A stretch of DNA of 64,000 bases from positions 17,887-81,886 of the forward strand of contig JAEZLP010000068.1 of NCBI GenBank assembly GCA_023415235.1, given 5' to 3'. Below, one piece after another: positions 1 through 9,002 of this stretch (its first letter is position 1; the number at the start of each line of letters is the position of its first letter). The position numbers and the translations under genes were made by a program. The notes below the pieces were generated by a model, which saw only the letters and a list, made by a program, of their open reading frames with translations, made no database searches and was not told the origin of the DNA. The DNA comes from Bacillota bacterium. GTDB lineage: Bacteria > Bacillota > Clostridia > Peptostreptococcales > Anaerovoracaceae.

Positions 1-104
1 GGGTTAGGAATATAGGTAGATATTCCTTTCGGGATACTAGTGAGGCGGGAACATCAGTGCCTAAGTTTACATAAGATACATTAAAGAATAAAGGAGGTTT
101 GATG

Positions 105-464
105 ATGGGAGAAGATTGTGAGCGCAGCCAGACTCATGTGCATGAATTCTTGGGCAGCACGTTTGTCGCGGAAGAGGAGGAGGAACCGCACAACCACCGT
201 TTTGCCGGTGTTTCGAGCGAAGTGATTCCCTATGGCGACAGTCATGTACACGAGATACTGACCAATACCGACTTCTTTGAAGACCACCATCACGAAGTCG
301 GTGTTCGGACAGGGCCGGCGATTTATGTGGCGCCTAAAAAACACGTCCATTTCGCCTATGGCAAAACGACTGTGGACGATAAGCATGTTCATAAATTCGT
401 CTTCGCCACCCTGATTGATGAGCCCCTCGTATGGCATCATGTCCCCCATAAAGAAGAAGACTAG
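105..464 (+). CDS. YmaF family protein
   Basis: A small His/Glu-rich protein of about 119 residues. It has repeated HxH-type motifs (THVHEF, SHVHEI, HHHEVG, KHVHF, KHVHKF) spaced through the chain, the hallmark of the Bacillus YmaF family, whose role is unknown but whose pattern suggests metal binding. The RBS AAGGAGG at 91-97 gives ideal spacing to the ATG at 105; a TTG (99) and ATG (102) lie just upstream and would only add two residues. It is monocistronic and followed by a GC-rich hairpin. Family call is from the motif pattern; function is not known. Confidence 0.8.
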   Translation: MGEDCERSQTHVHEFLGSTFVAEEEEEPHNHRFAGVSSEVIPYGDSHVHEILTNTDFFEDHHHEVGVRTGPAIYVAPKKHVHFAYGKTTVDDKHVHKFVFATLIDEPLVWHHVPHKEED

Positions 465-490
465 GTGTCTTCGTCTCCGCAAATGCATCA

Positions 491-520
491 CGGCGGCAGC
501 CGAAAAACTGCCGCCCAAAT
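491..520 (+). terminator. GC hairpin after YmaF-like gene
   Basis: GGCGGCAG (492-499) pairs with CTGCCGCC (508-515) and is followed by an AAATTTTT tract. It shares the CATCACGGCGGCAG core with hairpins at 2211, 3434 and 6920. Confidence 0.65.
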
Positions 521-639
521 TTTTCTGGCAGGCAAAGCCCGGTATTCCCCGGAAGGCAAAATTGACAAGATATGTTACAATAAAAGATATTGAGCAACTC
601 GCGAATCACGCGGCAGAATGAAGATTCGGAGGGATTGGT

Positions 640-1827
640 TTGCCCGGAGGAAGCAGTCACCTGGTTTTAAACGGCCTACTCTACTTCATGATCCTCACCC
701 TCGGCAGCTCCGCCAGCATCGCCGGCCTTGTAAACAAGTTCATCGCGGCCCATTACTCCGTCGAGAACTACATCATCGGCTACTGCTTCACCGTATACTC
801 GGTCGCCTACGCCTCCTCCGTCTTCAGCGTCGGGTGGATGCTGGAGAAGTTCAGCGTCCGCAGCCTGCTGCGGGCCTACTGCGCTCTTGCCGCCCTGGCG
901 ATAATCTGCTTCGCCAACGCGCCCACCCTAATCGTCTTCACGGTCTTCCTGTTCCTGTTCGGCTGCGGCATGGGCATCATGCTGCCGGCAGCCTTTCACG
1001 TCACCCTGCTTCTCTATGACGCCAAAGTCAGGTCGGCAAAATCCATCGCCGTCACCTTCTTCTACGCCGTCGGCTCGATCATCGGCCCCATCTTGGCCGG
1101 CCTCGCGCTGGATCGGGGCGTCACCTGGCAGGGCGTATACTATGCGGTCGTAGCCATGCTGCTCGCCGTCATCCTCGGCACCTTCATCCCCCAGCTTAAA
1201 ACCTTCGCGCCGAAAAAAGCCGACCGCGGCGCCGAGAAAGTCGAATGGAGCCTCAACGTATTTCTCGCGGGCCTGTCAGTCTTCTGCTTCATGATCTCCG
1301 AATTCATCTTCGGCTACTGGATCATCCAGTACCTCATGGACCGCCTGGCTGTCGGCGTCGTCCTCGCGAGCGCCGCCCTTTCGCTTTGGTGGGGCTGTAT
1401 CACCACCGGGCGTCTGGCCGGCAGCTTCATCCTCTCCAGGATATCGCTCGCCAAATACATCATCGTCAGCTCGGCCGTCGCCAGCGTCGCCTATTTCGGC
1501 CTCCTGGGCGCGGCGACCTACGCGCAGGCCATGGTGCTCATCGGCATAAAAGGCTTCGCCTATTCCAGCCTCTACCCCACCCTCATCTCCTTCGGCACCT
1601 TCCAGACCCCCAAGCCCTCGCCCCGCACCACCTCCTTCTTCCTCGCCTCCGGTTCCGCCGGCATCATATTCTCCGTGATCTTGTCCAGCTCCCTCAAACA
1701 ATACTTCGATTACGAAGTCATGCTGGCCGCCGGCGCCTCACTCATAGCCGCGGTAGCCGTAGTAACCGCCGTCGTCGCCCACCGAAACAACAAACGCCCC
1801 CACGCCCCCAGCACCCCGGCCCAATGA
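640..1827 (+). CDS. MFS transporter, TsgA-like
   Basis: A 395-residue polytopic membrane protein with the alternating hydrophobic segments of a 12-helix major facilitator. The region around residues 55-135 (helix, short charged loop, then a GCGMGIMLP helix) resembles TsgA of enterobacteria in order and spacing. The TTG start at 640 is chosen because GGAGG lies at 628-632, seven bases upstream; no in-frame ATG has a comparable site. The C-terminus ends in a short Arg/Pro-rich tail. The substrate cannot be read from sequence. The gene stands alone and ends before a hairpin at 1854. Confidence 0.75.
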   Translation: MPGGSSHLVLNGLLYFMILTLGSSASIAGLVNKFIAAHYSVENYIIGYCFTVYSVAYASSVFSVGWMLEKFSVRSLLRAYCALAALAIICFANAPTLIVFTVFLFLFGCGMGIMLPAAFHVTLLLYDAKVRSAKSIAVTFFYAVGSIIGPILAGLALDRGVTWQGVYYAVVAMLLAVILGTFIPQLKTFAPKKADRGAEKVEWSLNVFLAGLSVFCFMISEFIFGYWIIQYLMDRLAVGVVLASAALSLWWGCITTGRLAGSFILSRISLAKYIIVSSAVASVAYFGLLGAATYAQAMVLIGIKGFAYSSLYPTLISFGTFQTPKPSPRTTSFFLASGSAGIIFSVILSSSLKQYFDYEVMLAAGASLIAAVAVVTAVVAHRNNKRPHAPSTPAQ

Positions 1828-1853
1828 AAACAAATGTTTAACCAAATCTGGCG

Positions 1854-1882
1854 AGAACCGGAAGAATATCCCGGTTCTTTTG
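1854..1882 (+). terminator. Rho-independent terminator of MFS gene
   Basis: AGAACCGG (1854-1861) and CCGGTTCT (1871-1878) form an 8-bp stem with a 9-base loop, followed by a T-rich tail. Confidence 0.75.
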
Positions 1883-2016
1883 ATTGATTTCTTAGCAGCA
1901 AAATATTATAATATAACCGAACGCCTGTTCTGAAATTGAAACCGGCAAACCGGCAGACGGTTTATCTGTTCCGTGACGGTTGAATGGTTTATTGAAGGAT
2001 AACGGGAGGGAAGCCG

Positions 2017-2202
2017 TTGATAGAAAAAAGTAGCATTATAGCACTAATAAGAGCGCATATTCCTCAGGCCAATAATGATGTTGTCGAAAGCATTTCAGTG
2101 GAGATTATCCAGGATGCGGAGGCGATAATTCATTCTATGGTCAGGCAAGCGACAAGCCAGGAGAAAGAAAACCAATACTGGGGCAATTATAAAGGGAAAT
2201 AA
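2017..2202 (+). CDS. small hypothetical protein
   Basis: A 61-residue protein not recognised. It starts with TTG at 2017, seven bases after GGGAGGG (2004-2010), which is a good ribosome site. It is predicted to be helical and acidic in the middle (residues 20-45), with a Lys/Asn-rich tail. It is followed within ten bases by a strong hairpin, so it forms its own short transcript. The RBS and clean terminator make it a plausible real gene. Confidence 0.55.
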   Translation: MIEKSSIIALIRAHIPQANNDVVESISVEIIQDAEAIIHSMVRQATSQEKENQYWGNYKGK

Positions 2203-2210
2203 AAACATCA

Positions 2211-2240
2211 CGGCGGCAGTCCATAGGGCTGCCGCCTTTT
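2211..2240 (+). terminator. terminator of small gene
   Basis: GGCGGCAGTCC (2212-2222) pairs with GGGCTGCCGCC (2226-2236) and is followed by TTTT. Same CATCACGGCGGCAGT core as the hairpins at 491, 3434 and 6920. Confidence 0.8.
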
Positions 2241-2249
2241 CGTATCTAG

Positions 2250-2590
2250 GCATTGCTTTCCGGGAGCGGGGAAGAGGGGACCGCTGCCCTTACGATACTT
2301 TGTGCCAATACCCCGCAGGGGCGCAACCCTCCGGCTCCGGTGCTCCGGGCGAACGCGCCGTGTGCCAATACCCGCCGGTTGGCGCTTGGGTGAGCCTTGA
2401 CGCTCGTCGGCGGTCTTACTAAACTCGTCGCCGACTCCACCGCGCCACCGCCAAACGAACGTCCATGTTCGTTGTCGGTTCTCGCCGCCGTCCATGGCGG
2501 CTCGCGCGGTGTCGTTCGCGGCTCCTTCGCTAAGTGCGGCCGCCTCCTCACTCACTGTACGCCGGCTCACTCAAACGCCAACCGCCTGTA
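2250..2590. other. GC-rich intergenic stretch, no gene seen
   Basis: About 340 bases between the small gene and the convergent TPR gene. Short reading frames exist on both strands but none has a ribosome site or a recognisable protein. The 11-base string GTGCCAATACC occurs twice (about 2302 and 2360). I see no tRNA, promoter or riboswitch. Confidence 0.4.
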
Positions 2591-2597
2591 GACTGAA

Positions 2598-3404
2598 TCA
2601 CTTCAAGAGTAGTTCAATTTCTTTTGCAAATGTAGGATTTTCAAAGAATTTTTTAAATCCCGCGTATGTTTTCGGATTGGGGATTTTCCGGTTCCCTGTT
2701 AAACTGTTTTTGTATTTAAAGGCCATCTTTAAGTTGTCAAGAGTCTTATCCATATTGTCTAAGCGCCCATAAGCATATGCCTGGCCATAATAAAACATTG
2801 CGTACTCTGAATCATTATTAAGACCATAATGAAATATCTCAAGTGCTTTTTCCGGTTTTTCCAAAACGTTATAAGATAGCCCTAAAGCCTCGATATAAAG
2901 CCGCCATACGAATTTATCGAGTGATTCCGTAAGGCTCCTATCCTGTCTTTCGGCGTCTAGAGCCTTTTGCAGGTAAACGGATCCTTTTTCATACTCCCGT
3001 TCCCAGAAAAATTCCATGCCGAAAGAGATATTGTCCCGATAACTTGGAACATAATTCTCGATGAACTTCACTTTTGCGAGAAAATCATCGAATAACCTCT
3101 GATCGTCAGGCTTCATTATCTTTGATAGATGAATGTCGATCCAGGTTTCCCCATGAGCCAGATATGCGTTAATATGATTGAAGCGTATCTGTTTTCCGTT
3201 AAGTTCGATTGTTATTATATATTTCAGCAATGCAATATCGTTCTGTTCGCTTGTTTCGATTTGCTCCATCTTAAGCGCTACACCATTAAGCTCCGATGGG
3301 CCACCTTCCTTCATTTTTTTTAAATAAAATTCCCGGCACTTTTTACTACCACCGATTTCATTCTCTTTTCTAGGAGAAATCCTGCAAAAATCTACAAAAA
3401 ACAT
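2598..3404 (-). CDS. TPR-repeat protein, start uncertain
   Basis: Up to 268 residues. The C-terminal half (about 130-240) contains helical repeats with TPR spacing (for example around LSYNVLEKPEKALEIFHYGL and YYGQAYAYGRLDNMDKTLDN), and the tail ends in a short FENPTFAKEIELLL helix common in small TPR proteins. The N-terminal half is mixed alpha/beta and unrecognised. No start codon has a good ribosome site: the ATG at 3404 has none, and Met codons near 3314 and 3270 lack one too. The 5' end may therefore be missing or displaced by the repeat hairpin at 3434. Base composition is AT-richer than its neighbours, which hints at transfer. Confidence 0.6.
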   Translation of the reverse strand: MFFVDFCRISPRKENEIGGSKKCREFYLKKMKEGGPSELNGVALKMEQIETSEQNDIALLKYIITIELNGKQIRFNHINAYLAHGETWIDIHLSKIMKPDDQRLFDDFLAKVKFIENYVPSYRDNISFGMEFFWEREYEKGSVYLQKALDAERQDRSLTESLDKFVWRLYIEALGLSYNVLEKPEKALEIFHYGLNNDSEYAMFYYGQAYAYGRLDNMDKTLDNLKMAFKYKNSLTGNRKIPNPKTYAGFKKFFENPTFAKEIELLLK

Positions 3405-3433
3405 CTATTTGGAGGTTGATTATCACCCATAAA

Positions 3434-3488
3434 CACATCACGGCGGCAGTTTATCGGACTGCCGCCGCTGTATTAAAAAGATGCCGGC
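3434..3488. repeat. REP-like hairpin repeat, copy 1 of the long form
   Basis: CGGCGGCAGT (3441-3450) and ACTGCCGCCG (3458-3467) form a 10-bp hairpin. The left flank ACATCA and the right flank CTGTATTAAAAAGATGCCGGC are also found around the hairpin at 6920-6973. It may terminate cheW from the right. Confidence 0.75.
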
Positions 3489-3501
3489 GCGCTGGGCCCG
3501 G

Positions 3502-3948
3502 CTAAACGTCTGCCCGCATTGCCCCGTGTTCTTCCTGGCTGAACAGCTTATCCAGGTCAAGGATGATCAGCAGGCGTTCGCCTACCTTGCCGATACCCCG
3601 CAGGAACTCTGCGGCATGACTGACCGTTTGGGCCTGCTCAATTGCTGTATCTTCCAGCCGCAGCACCTCGCTGACCTCATCTACCACCATCCCAACCTCG
3701 CGGCCGGCCGCATCGACGATCAACGCCTGCGCGTCGTTCGTTCGCGTCCGTGCCAGGCCAAACCTTTTCGCCAGGTCGACCACCGGGATCACCTTGCCCC
3801 GGAGATTGATGATTCCCTCCATATGCTCGGGCGTGTTTGGCAGCCTCGTCGCCCCGCCGTAGCGGATGATTTCCTTCACCTGAGCGATCGCCACGGCGTA
3901 CTCCTCGCTCCCGAGCTGGAAAACGACCAATTGTTCCGACGACATCAT
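3502..3948 (-). CDS. cheW: chemotaxis coupling protein CheW
   Basis: A 148-residue cytoplasmic adaptor joining chemoreceptors to CheA. It shows the CheW order: FQLGSEEYAVAIAQVKEI at the N-terminus, the INLRGKVIPVVDL core near residues 46-60, a VDEVSEVLRL strand near 90, and a GIGKVGERLLIILDLDKLF end. The AGGAGG site lies just before ATGATG at 3948. It directly follows the MCP gene on the same strand, with the receptor's stop codon beside its ribosome site, so receptor and adaptor are almost certainly co-transcribed. Length matches the family. Confidence 0.92.
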   Translation of the reverse strand: MMSSEQLVVFQLGSEEYAVAIAQVKEIIRYGGATRLPNTPEHMEGIINLRGKVIPVVDLAKRFGLARTRTNDAQALIVDAAGREVGMVVDEVSEVLRLEDTAIEQAQTVSHAAEFLRGIGKVGERLLIILDLDKLFSQEEHGAMRADV

Positions 3949-3957
3949 TTCGCCCTC

Positions 3958-5640
3958 CTATACCCGGAACTTTGCAACCGCTGCTTGCAGATCCTGGGCC
4001 AATTTCGCCAGCGCCTGGCTCGAAGAAGCAATCTCCTCCATCGACGCCAACTGCTCCTCCGTGGCCGCGGAAACGCTCTGGGCCTCAGACGCCGACGACT
4101 TGCTCAGCGTATCGATCTTGCGCACCGAGCCTACGATCTGCTGGCTGCCGCTCGCCATCTCCTGCACCGCCGCCGAAATTTCCCTTACCTGGCCCGACAC
4201 CTGCGACACAAGTGAAATTATCTCACGGAACGCCACGCCGGCGGCGTTGACCACCTCGGCACCGGTTTTCACCTCGCGGGTGCCGTCGTTCATCGCTATG
4301 ACTGCCTTATCGGTGTCACCCTGGATCTCGCCGATCAGGTCGGCGATCTTCTTCGCCGCCTCCTGCGACTGCTCGGCCAGCTTCCTGACCTCCTCGGCCA
4401 CCACCGCGAAGCCCCGGCCCTGCTCGCCGGCCCGCGCCGCCTCGATCGCCGCGTTCAAAGCCAGCAGGTTCGTCTGCCCGGCGATGCCGGAGATGGTATC
4501 CACGATCTGGCCGATCTCCTTCGATCGCTCGCCTAGCTTTGCTACCACCACGGCCGAAGTATTTACCGTGTTCTCGATCTGAGTCATCTGGCTGACCGCC
4601 TTGTCCACCGCCTGGCCGCCGTGTTTTGCCCTTTCGGCCGCCTGGGCCGACTGCTCCGCCACCTGGTTTGTGTTGGCCGCTATTTGCTGGATGCCGGCCG
4701 ACATTTGTTCCGCCACTGCCGATGTTTCGTTGGCCGCCGCTAGCTGCTCCGTCGCACCGCTGGCCACATCAGTGATCGAGGCCGCGATCTGGTTAGCCGC
4801 CTGGGCGGATTGTTCCGAGCTGGCTGTAAGCTCTTCGGACGAGGCCGCCACCTGCTCGGCGTTGGCGTTGATCTGCTTAATGAGGTCTTTGAGCTGGACG
4901 ACCATTGTATTGAAGGCCGTCGCGAGCTGGCCGATTTCATCCTGACGGTCCACCTTAACCTGTTCAGTCAGGTTGCCGCCCGCTACCTTCTGGGCCACCG
5001 CCGCCAGCTGGTTGACCGGGCGGGCGATGCTGCGGGCCGCGAAGAACCCGATGAGAATGCCCAGCAGGGCGGCGATCACCCCGGCGGCGATAGCCGCCGT
5101 TCGAGCCCGGTGGGCGTTGTCGACCGCTTTGCTGAGGGCGGCGGTGATTTCCTTGTTGCGGAAGTCCTGGTACTCGTTCGTTTTAGCGTTCAGCGCCCTG
5201 CCGATAGGTGCCATTTCTGTCAGTGTCTGCAGTGCTTCCTCCATTTTCCCGGCCTGCACCGCGGGGATAAACTTTTTCTCTGCGAGTTCCGAATACTTAT
5301 CATCCAGAGCCTTAGCTTCGGTTATCAGTTTTTTCGCTTCCGGTTTAACCGACGTTTTGATCAGTTCCTCTTCGATCTTGGTGTTTTCGTCGGACAGTTT
5401 CTTGTAGTCGCTGACCATCTGCGGGTTTTTGTAAATGTAATACCCGCGCAGGTGTACGATCTGATCGGAAGCATTGTTATTAATCTGATTGGTTTTAAGC
5501 AGCCGGGGCAGCTCCAGGTTATTGACATTGTCGACGATATTGACCGTATCGCTGACCATCCACACTGTATAGGCGTACCCTGCCGCTGCTACCATAACCA
5601 CCACCATAAAAAAGGCCACCATTTTCATCGTAAGATTCAT
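3958..5640 (-). CDS. methyl-accepting chemotaxis protein
   Basis: About 560 residues. An N-terminal transmembrane helix (residues 8-28) is followed by a four-helix-bundle-type extracellular sensor (about 30-185), a second transmembrane helix (about 186-206), a HAMP linker starting SIARPVNQLAAVAQKVAGG, and the coiled-coil signalling domain with the conserved hairpin tip (IVDTISGIAGQTNLLALNAA, then AGEQGRGFAVVAEEVRKLAEQ). AAGGAG at 5648-5653 is only one base from an ATG at 5646 but seven from the ATG at 5640, so 5640 is preferred. The ligand is not predictable. It forms an operon with cheW. Confidence 0.9.
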   Translation of the reverse strand: MNLTMKMVAFFMVVVMVAAAGYAYTVWMVSDTVNIVDNVNNLELPRLLKTNQINNNASDQIVHLRGYYIYKNPQMVSDYKKLSDENTKIEEELIKTSVKPEAKKLITEAKALDDKYSELAEKKFIPAVQAGKMEEALQTLTEMAPIGRALNAKTNEYQDFRNKEITAALSKAVDNAHRARTAAIAAGVIAALLGILIGFFAARSIARPVNQLAAVAQKVAGGNLTEQVKVDRQDEIGQLATAFNTMVVQLKDLIKQINANAEQVAASSEELTASSEQSAQAANQIAASITDVASGATEQLAAANETSAVAEQMSAGIQQIAANTNQVAEQSAQAAERAKHGGQAVDKAVSQMTQIENTVNTSAVVVAKLGERSKEIGQIVDTISGIAGQTNLLALNAAIEAARAGEQGRGFAVVAEEVRKLAEQSQEAAKKIADLIGEIQGDTDKAVIAMNDGTREVKTGAEVVNAAGVAFREIISLVSQVSGQVREISAAVQEMASGSQQIVGSVRKIDTLSKSSASEAQSVSAATEEQLASMEEIASSSQALAKLAQDLQAAVAKFRV

Positions 5641-5899
5641 CTTCATTCTCCTTCCGTATTTGTCTGTGTAACTTGCGACTTTTCTAGCTGCAAAGACCCG
5701 TTATTGCCCCTCCTTTCTGCATATTCGGACATAAACCACTCAAGTATGTATTCGTTTACCTCAATTTGGCAAAGAAGAGACAAAATTGTCCCCGATTGAT
5801 TACTACCGAGTAATAATCTAAAATAGATAATGTGGCTTGCGGAGGTAGCCTGAGAAGCATCCGGCCCGGTACCAAAGCGGAGAGCGGAAGAGGGATTCA

Positions 5900-6901
5900 G
5901 TGGACGACGACAATAGTTTTGGTGACTATTTGAAGCAGCTAATGAAGAACCGTAGAATCAAGCCCTCGCAGCTCGCCGCGCGGTTGAATGTCGACCCCTC
6001 GCTTGTTCGTAAGTGGTTGGCCGGCGCGCGGGTACCGCCGCTTAAAGCCAACTATCTTGACCTGATCAGCAGCTATCTCGGGCTTGACGCCGATCAACAG
6101 ATCCTCCTGAAAATAAACCAGTTATACTCGATAGACGAAAAGATAATTACCTTAACCGACCAGCTGCAAATAGCCAAAGATCACGCTGACGAATGCAGGC
6201 AGGCTCTCATATCGCTGCTGCACGCCATCCCGGAAGCCGCCTTTCTTCTCGATTCTACAGGCAGGATTATTGCCGCCAACGAGATAACCGCTCTGCGCCT
6301 GGGAGTTAACGGGTCCGAACTTGTCGGGCTCGATCCGTTCCGACATCTCTCCCCGGGAGTTACCGAATGTCGTCAGCAATATGTCAGGCGCGTCTTTGAA
6401 ACTGGGCAACCCCAAACGTTTAAAGACTATCAGGGTTCACGCTGTAAATTCACCTCGATATATCCTGTGACGGATAATACGGGCTCGGTCGCCAAAGTAG
6501 TGGTCTGCGGGACGGATATCACCGATTTCGAAACGGCTTACGCACTGTTGACTGATAGAGAAGAACGGCTGCGGCTTATGTACGAGAACAGCTTCGACGC
6601 CATCCTGCTCACTAGGGCCAATGGGGCTATTCTCGCCGCTAATCCGGCCGCCTGCGACTTTTTTCAGATGACAGAGGCGGAAATCTGTGCCATCGGCAGG
6701 AGCGGACTCCTAGATCCCGAGGATTCGGCCCTCGCTCCCGCGCTTGCCGAAAGAGCTGCGAACGGGAGAGCGAGGGCGCGACTAACCTTCATAGATAAAA
6801 GCGGGACGAAAAAATCCGCCATGGTATCATCCGCTCAATTCCGCGATAGTGCGGGGAACCTAAAAGCCTTTGTCATGATCCACGCCATCAACCGGGAATA
6901 A
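5900..6901 (+). CDS. XRE-type HTH regulator with two PAS domains
   Basis: A 333-residue protein. Residues 8-60 form a Cro/CI helix-turn-helix (LKQLMKNRR...QLAARLNVDPSLVRKWLAG), followed by a short coiled-coil, then a PAS domain near 105-215 (AIPEAAFLLDSTGRIIAANE) and a second near 220-330 (MYENSFDAILLTRANGAILAANPAA). PAS domains usually sense small ligands or redox state, so this is a plausible ligand-responsive repressor or activator. The GTG start at 5900 follows AGAGGGA. It is divergent from the MCP operon, so it may regulate chemotaxis; that is inference only. Confidence 0.8.
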   Translation: MDDDNSFGDYLKQLMKNRRIKPSQLAARLNVDPSLVRKWLAGARVPPLKANYLDLISSYLGLDADQQILLKINQLYSIDEKIITLTDQLQIAKDHADECRQALISLLHAIPEAAFLLDSTGRIIAANEITALRLGVNGSELVGLDPFRHLSPGVTECRQQYVRRVFETGQPQTFKDYQGSRCKFTSIYPVTDNTGSVAKVVVCGTDITDFETAYALLTDREERLRLMYENSFDAILLTRANGAILAANPAACDFFQMTEAEICAIGRSGLLDPEDSALAPALAERAANGRARARLTFIDKSGTKKSAMVSSAQFRDSAGNLKAFVMIHAINRE

Positions 6902-6919
6902 GCGTCCTTGCAGGAAAAT

Positions 6920-6973
6920 ACATCACGGCGGCAGTCCAATGGACTGCCGCCGCTGTATTAAAAAGATGCCGGC
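6920..6973. repeat. REP-like hairpin repeat, copy 2 of the long form
   Basis: CGGCGGCAGTCC (6926-6937) pairs with GGACTGCCGCCG (6941-6952). Both flanks match the copy at 3434-3488. It lies 20 bases after the XRE-PAS gene and can act as its terminator. Confidence 0.75.
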
Positions 6974-7094
6974 ATCGAGTGGCCGGCGAGAGAGGTAGCA
7001 AAGTAGTTGTTTCCTCGCCTGGAGGGCTATTTCGTTTTTTTGAGCGGCGGTCGCCATGGGAAGCCGCCGCGTTGCTTTCTTAGTGGAGGGAAAT

Positions 7095-7130
7095 CCGCAG
7101 AGCCGCGCCGTGGAGCTTACGGCTCTGCGG
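7095..7130. terminator. 11-bp inverted repeat between convergent genes
   Basis: CCGCAGAGCCG (7095-7105) and CGGCTCTGCGG (7120-7130) form a perfect stem with a 14-base loop. It lies between the XRE-PAS gene and glnB, which converge. There is no clear T-run, so a terminator role is only likely. No gene is seen in the rest of 6974-7175. Confidence 0.45.
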
Positions 7131-7175
7131 ATAAAATGCTTATCGGTTACTTAACCGAGGGCAACGAAAGGCCCG

Positions 7176-7556
7176 TTATTTTTTTAATGCCGGCATATCC
7201 TTGGGGTCCTTGATAGCGTCGGGGCCCTCCTCGCCGGTGCGGATGCGCACCGCGTTCTCCAGCGGGTAGACGAAGATTTTCCCGTCGCCCACATTGCCGG
7301 TGCGGCAGACGCGTTTGGCCGTTTCCACCACCCGTTCCACCGGCACCTCGCACACCACAATCTCGACCTTCACCTTAGGCACGAGGTTAATCGTCACCTC
7401 CTTGCCGCGATAGACCTCCTTATACCCCTTCTGCAGCCCGCAGCCGTAAACCTGGGTGACCGTCATCCCCGTCACCGCAATGGCGTTCATCGCCTCCTTC
7501 AGCTCCTCGAGCTTCTCGGGGCGGGTGATAATATCGATCTTCGTTATCTTTTCCAC
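7176..7556 (-). CDS. glnB: nitrogen regulatory protein P-II
   Basis: A 126-residue P-II protein, the trimeric sensor of 2-oxoglutarate and ATP/ADP that controls AmtB and nitrogen enzymes. It shows the family signature: the T-loop segment YGCGLQKGYKEVYRGKE with Tyr49 in the position uridylylated in E. coli GlnB, followed by LVPKVKVEIVV and the C-terminal GDGKIFVYPLENAVRIRTGEEG motif. It is about 14 residues longer than typical because of a Lys/Asp/Pro tail. It starts 18 bases after the end of amt, the classic amt-glnB pair, so its first partner is probably that transporter. Confidence 0.93.
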   Translation of the reverse strand: MEKITKIDIITRPEKLEELKEAMNAIAVTGMTVTQVYGCGLQKGYKEVYRGKEVTINLVPKVKVEIVVCEVPVERVVETAKRVCRTGNVGDGKIFVYPLENAVRIRTGEEGPDAIKDPKDMPALKK

Positions 7557-7574
7557 GCAAACTCCTCCTTCCGC

Positions 7575-9002
7575 TTACGAATTGAGGCTGACCTTGGCCG
7601 CCGCGCCCGACTGGCTCACGGCGAACGGCGCAGTATGGGCGACAGGCAGGCCGGCGGCGAAATCCTGGTACGCGTAGCCGCGCTCGCCGTGCTCCGTAAT
7701 ATCGAGGCCCTGGATCTCCTGCTCCTCCGTCGCCCGCAGCGGCATCACGGCCCCCACGATCTTCAGAATTATAAACGTGCCCACGATCGCGATCGCCCAG
7801 CTTGCGCCCACGCCGACGAGCTGCGTCATCACCAGATCGGGGTTGCCGTAGAACAAGCCGTCGTTGCCCGCCTCGTTCACCGCCTTGGAGGCGAACAGGC
7901 CGGTCGCGATTGCGCCCCAGGTACCGCCGATACCGTGGACGCCGAACGCGTCCAGCGAATCGTCGTAGCCCAGTTTGGCCTTCACCACGCCCACCGCCAG
8001 GTAGCAGATCACGCCGGCCGCCAGACCGATAACAACCGAAGGCAGGGGAGCCACAAACCCGGCCGCCGGCGTAATGGCCACCAGACCGGCCACGCAGCCC
8101 GACGCCGCGCCGAGCACCGTCGGCTTGCCGCGATGCAGCCACTCCGCGAACACCCACGAAACAGTAGCCGCGGCCGCGGCCGTATTGGTCGTCACGAAAG
8201 CGGTGGCCGCCAGGCCGTTGGCGCCCAGAGCGCTGCCGGCGTTGAAGCCGAACCAGCCAAACCACAGCAGCGACGCGCCGATCACCGTCATCGGCAGGTG
8301 GTGGGGCAGCATCGCCTCGCTGCCATAGCCCTTGCGCTTGCCCAGCACCAGCGCCACCACCAGGCCGGACACACCGGAGAGGATATGGACGACCGTGCCG
8401 CCCGCGAAATCGAGGACGCCGAGGGACATCATCCAGCCGCCGCCCCAAACCATATGAGCCACAGGATCATAAACAAAGGTAGCCCAGATCAGCACGAACG
8501 CCACGAACGCGGGGAATCTCATCCGCTCGGCGAACGCACCGGTGATCAGCGCCGGCGTAATGACGGCGAACATCCCCTGGAAAACCATGAACGCCAGATG
8601 GGGAATCGTCGAAGTCGGGCTGCTCGGCTCCACGCCGACCCCCGAAAGACCGAGGAAATCGAACCCGCCGATCAGGCCGCCGATATCGGGGCCGAAAGCC
8701 AACGTATAGCCCCACAGCACCCACTGCACCGAGATAAGGCCCACAATGAAGAAACTTTGCATAATCGTCGACAACGCGTTCTTCGTCCGCACCATCCCGC
8801 CGTAGAAAAGAGCCAGGCCCGGCGTCATCAGCATGACGAGGGCGGCAGAGGCCAGCACCCAGGCAGTGTCGCCGGTGTCAATCTTGGCGACCGCCGCGGC
8901 GGCTTCCGGCTTTGCCTCTTCGGCCGCCAGAGCCAGGGGGGCGAGAATAACCAGGAAAATTAAACATAAACCAAAAATAGTCCAGAATTTCTTGTTCGAC
9001 AC
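7575..9002 (-). CDS. amt: ammonium transporter Amt
   Basis: A 475-residue inner-membrane ammonium channel. An N-terminal signal-like segment (residues 6-27, ending PLALAAEE) precedes the Amt core with the usual motifs: ALVMLMTPGLALFYGGMVR near 55-75, the DFAGGTVVHILSG pore segment around residue 200, and GCVAGLVAITPAAGFV near 300. The GTG start at 9002 has AGAGGG upstream. It is followed by glnB, which normally plugs the channel when nitrogen is plentiful. The leader upstream contains a two-hairpin attenuator-like structure described separately. Confidence 0.93.
   Translation of the reverse strand: MSNKKFWTIFGLCLIFLVILAPLALAAEEAKPEAAAAVAKIDTGDTAWVLASAALVMLMTPGLALFYGGMVRTKNALSTIMQSFFIVGLISVQWVLWGYTLAFGPDIGGLIGGFDFLGLSGVGVEPSSPTSTIPHLAFMVFQGMFAVITPALITGAFAERMRFPAFVAFVLIWATFVYDPVAHMVWGGGWMMSLGVLDFAGGTVVHILSGVSGLVVALVLGKRKGYGSEAMLPHHLPMTVIGASLLWFGWFGFNAGSALGANGLAATAFVTTNTAAAAATVSWVFAEWLHRGKPTVLGAASGCVAGLVAITPAAGFVAPLPSVVIGLAAGVICYLAVGVVKAKLGYDDSLDAFGVHGIGGTWGAIATGLFASKAVNEAGNDGLFYGNPDLVMTQLVGVGASWAIAIVGTFIILKIVGAVMPLRATEEQEIQGLDITEHGERGYAYQDFAAGLPVAHTAPFAVSQSGAAAKVSLNS

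Noticed and set aside
3481..5799. Long plus-strand ORFs antisense to cheW and the MCP gene
   Set aside because: They are shadows of the clear minus-strand proteins, with Arg/Pro-rich composition and no ribosome sites.
7635..8963. 442-codon plus-strand ORF across amt
   Set aside because: Mirror frame of the Amt coding strand in GC-rich DNA; His/Arg-rich translation without a family.
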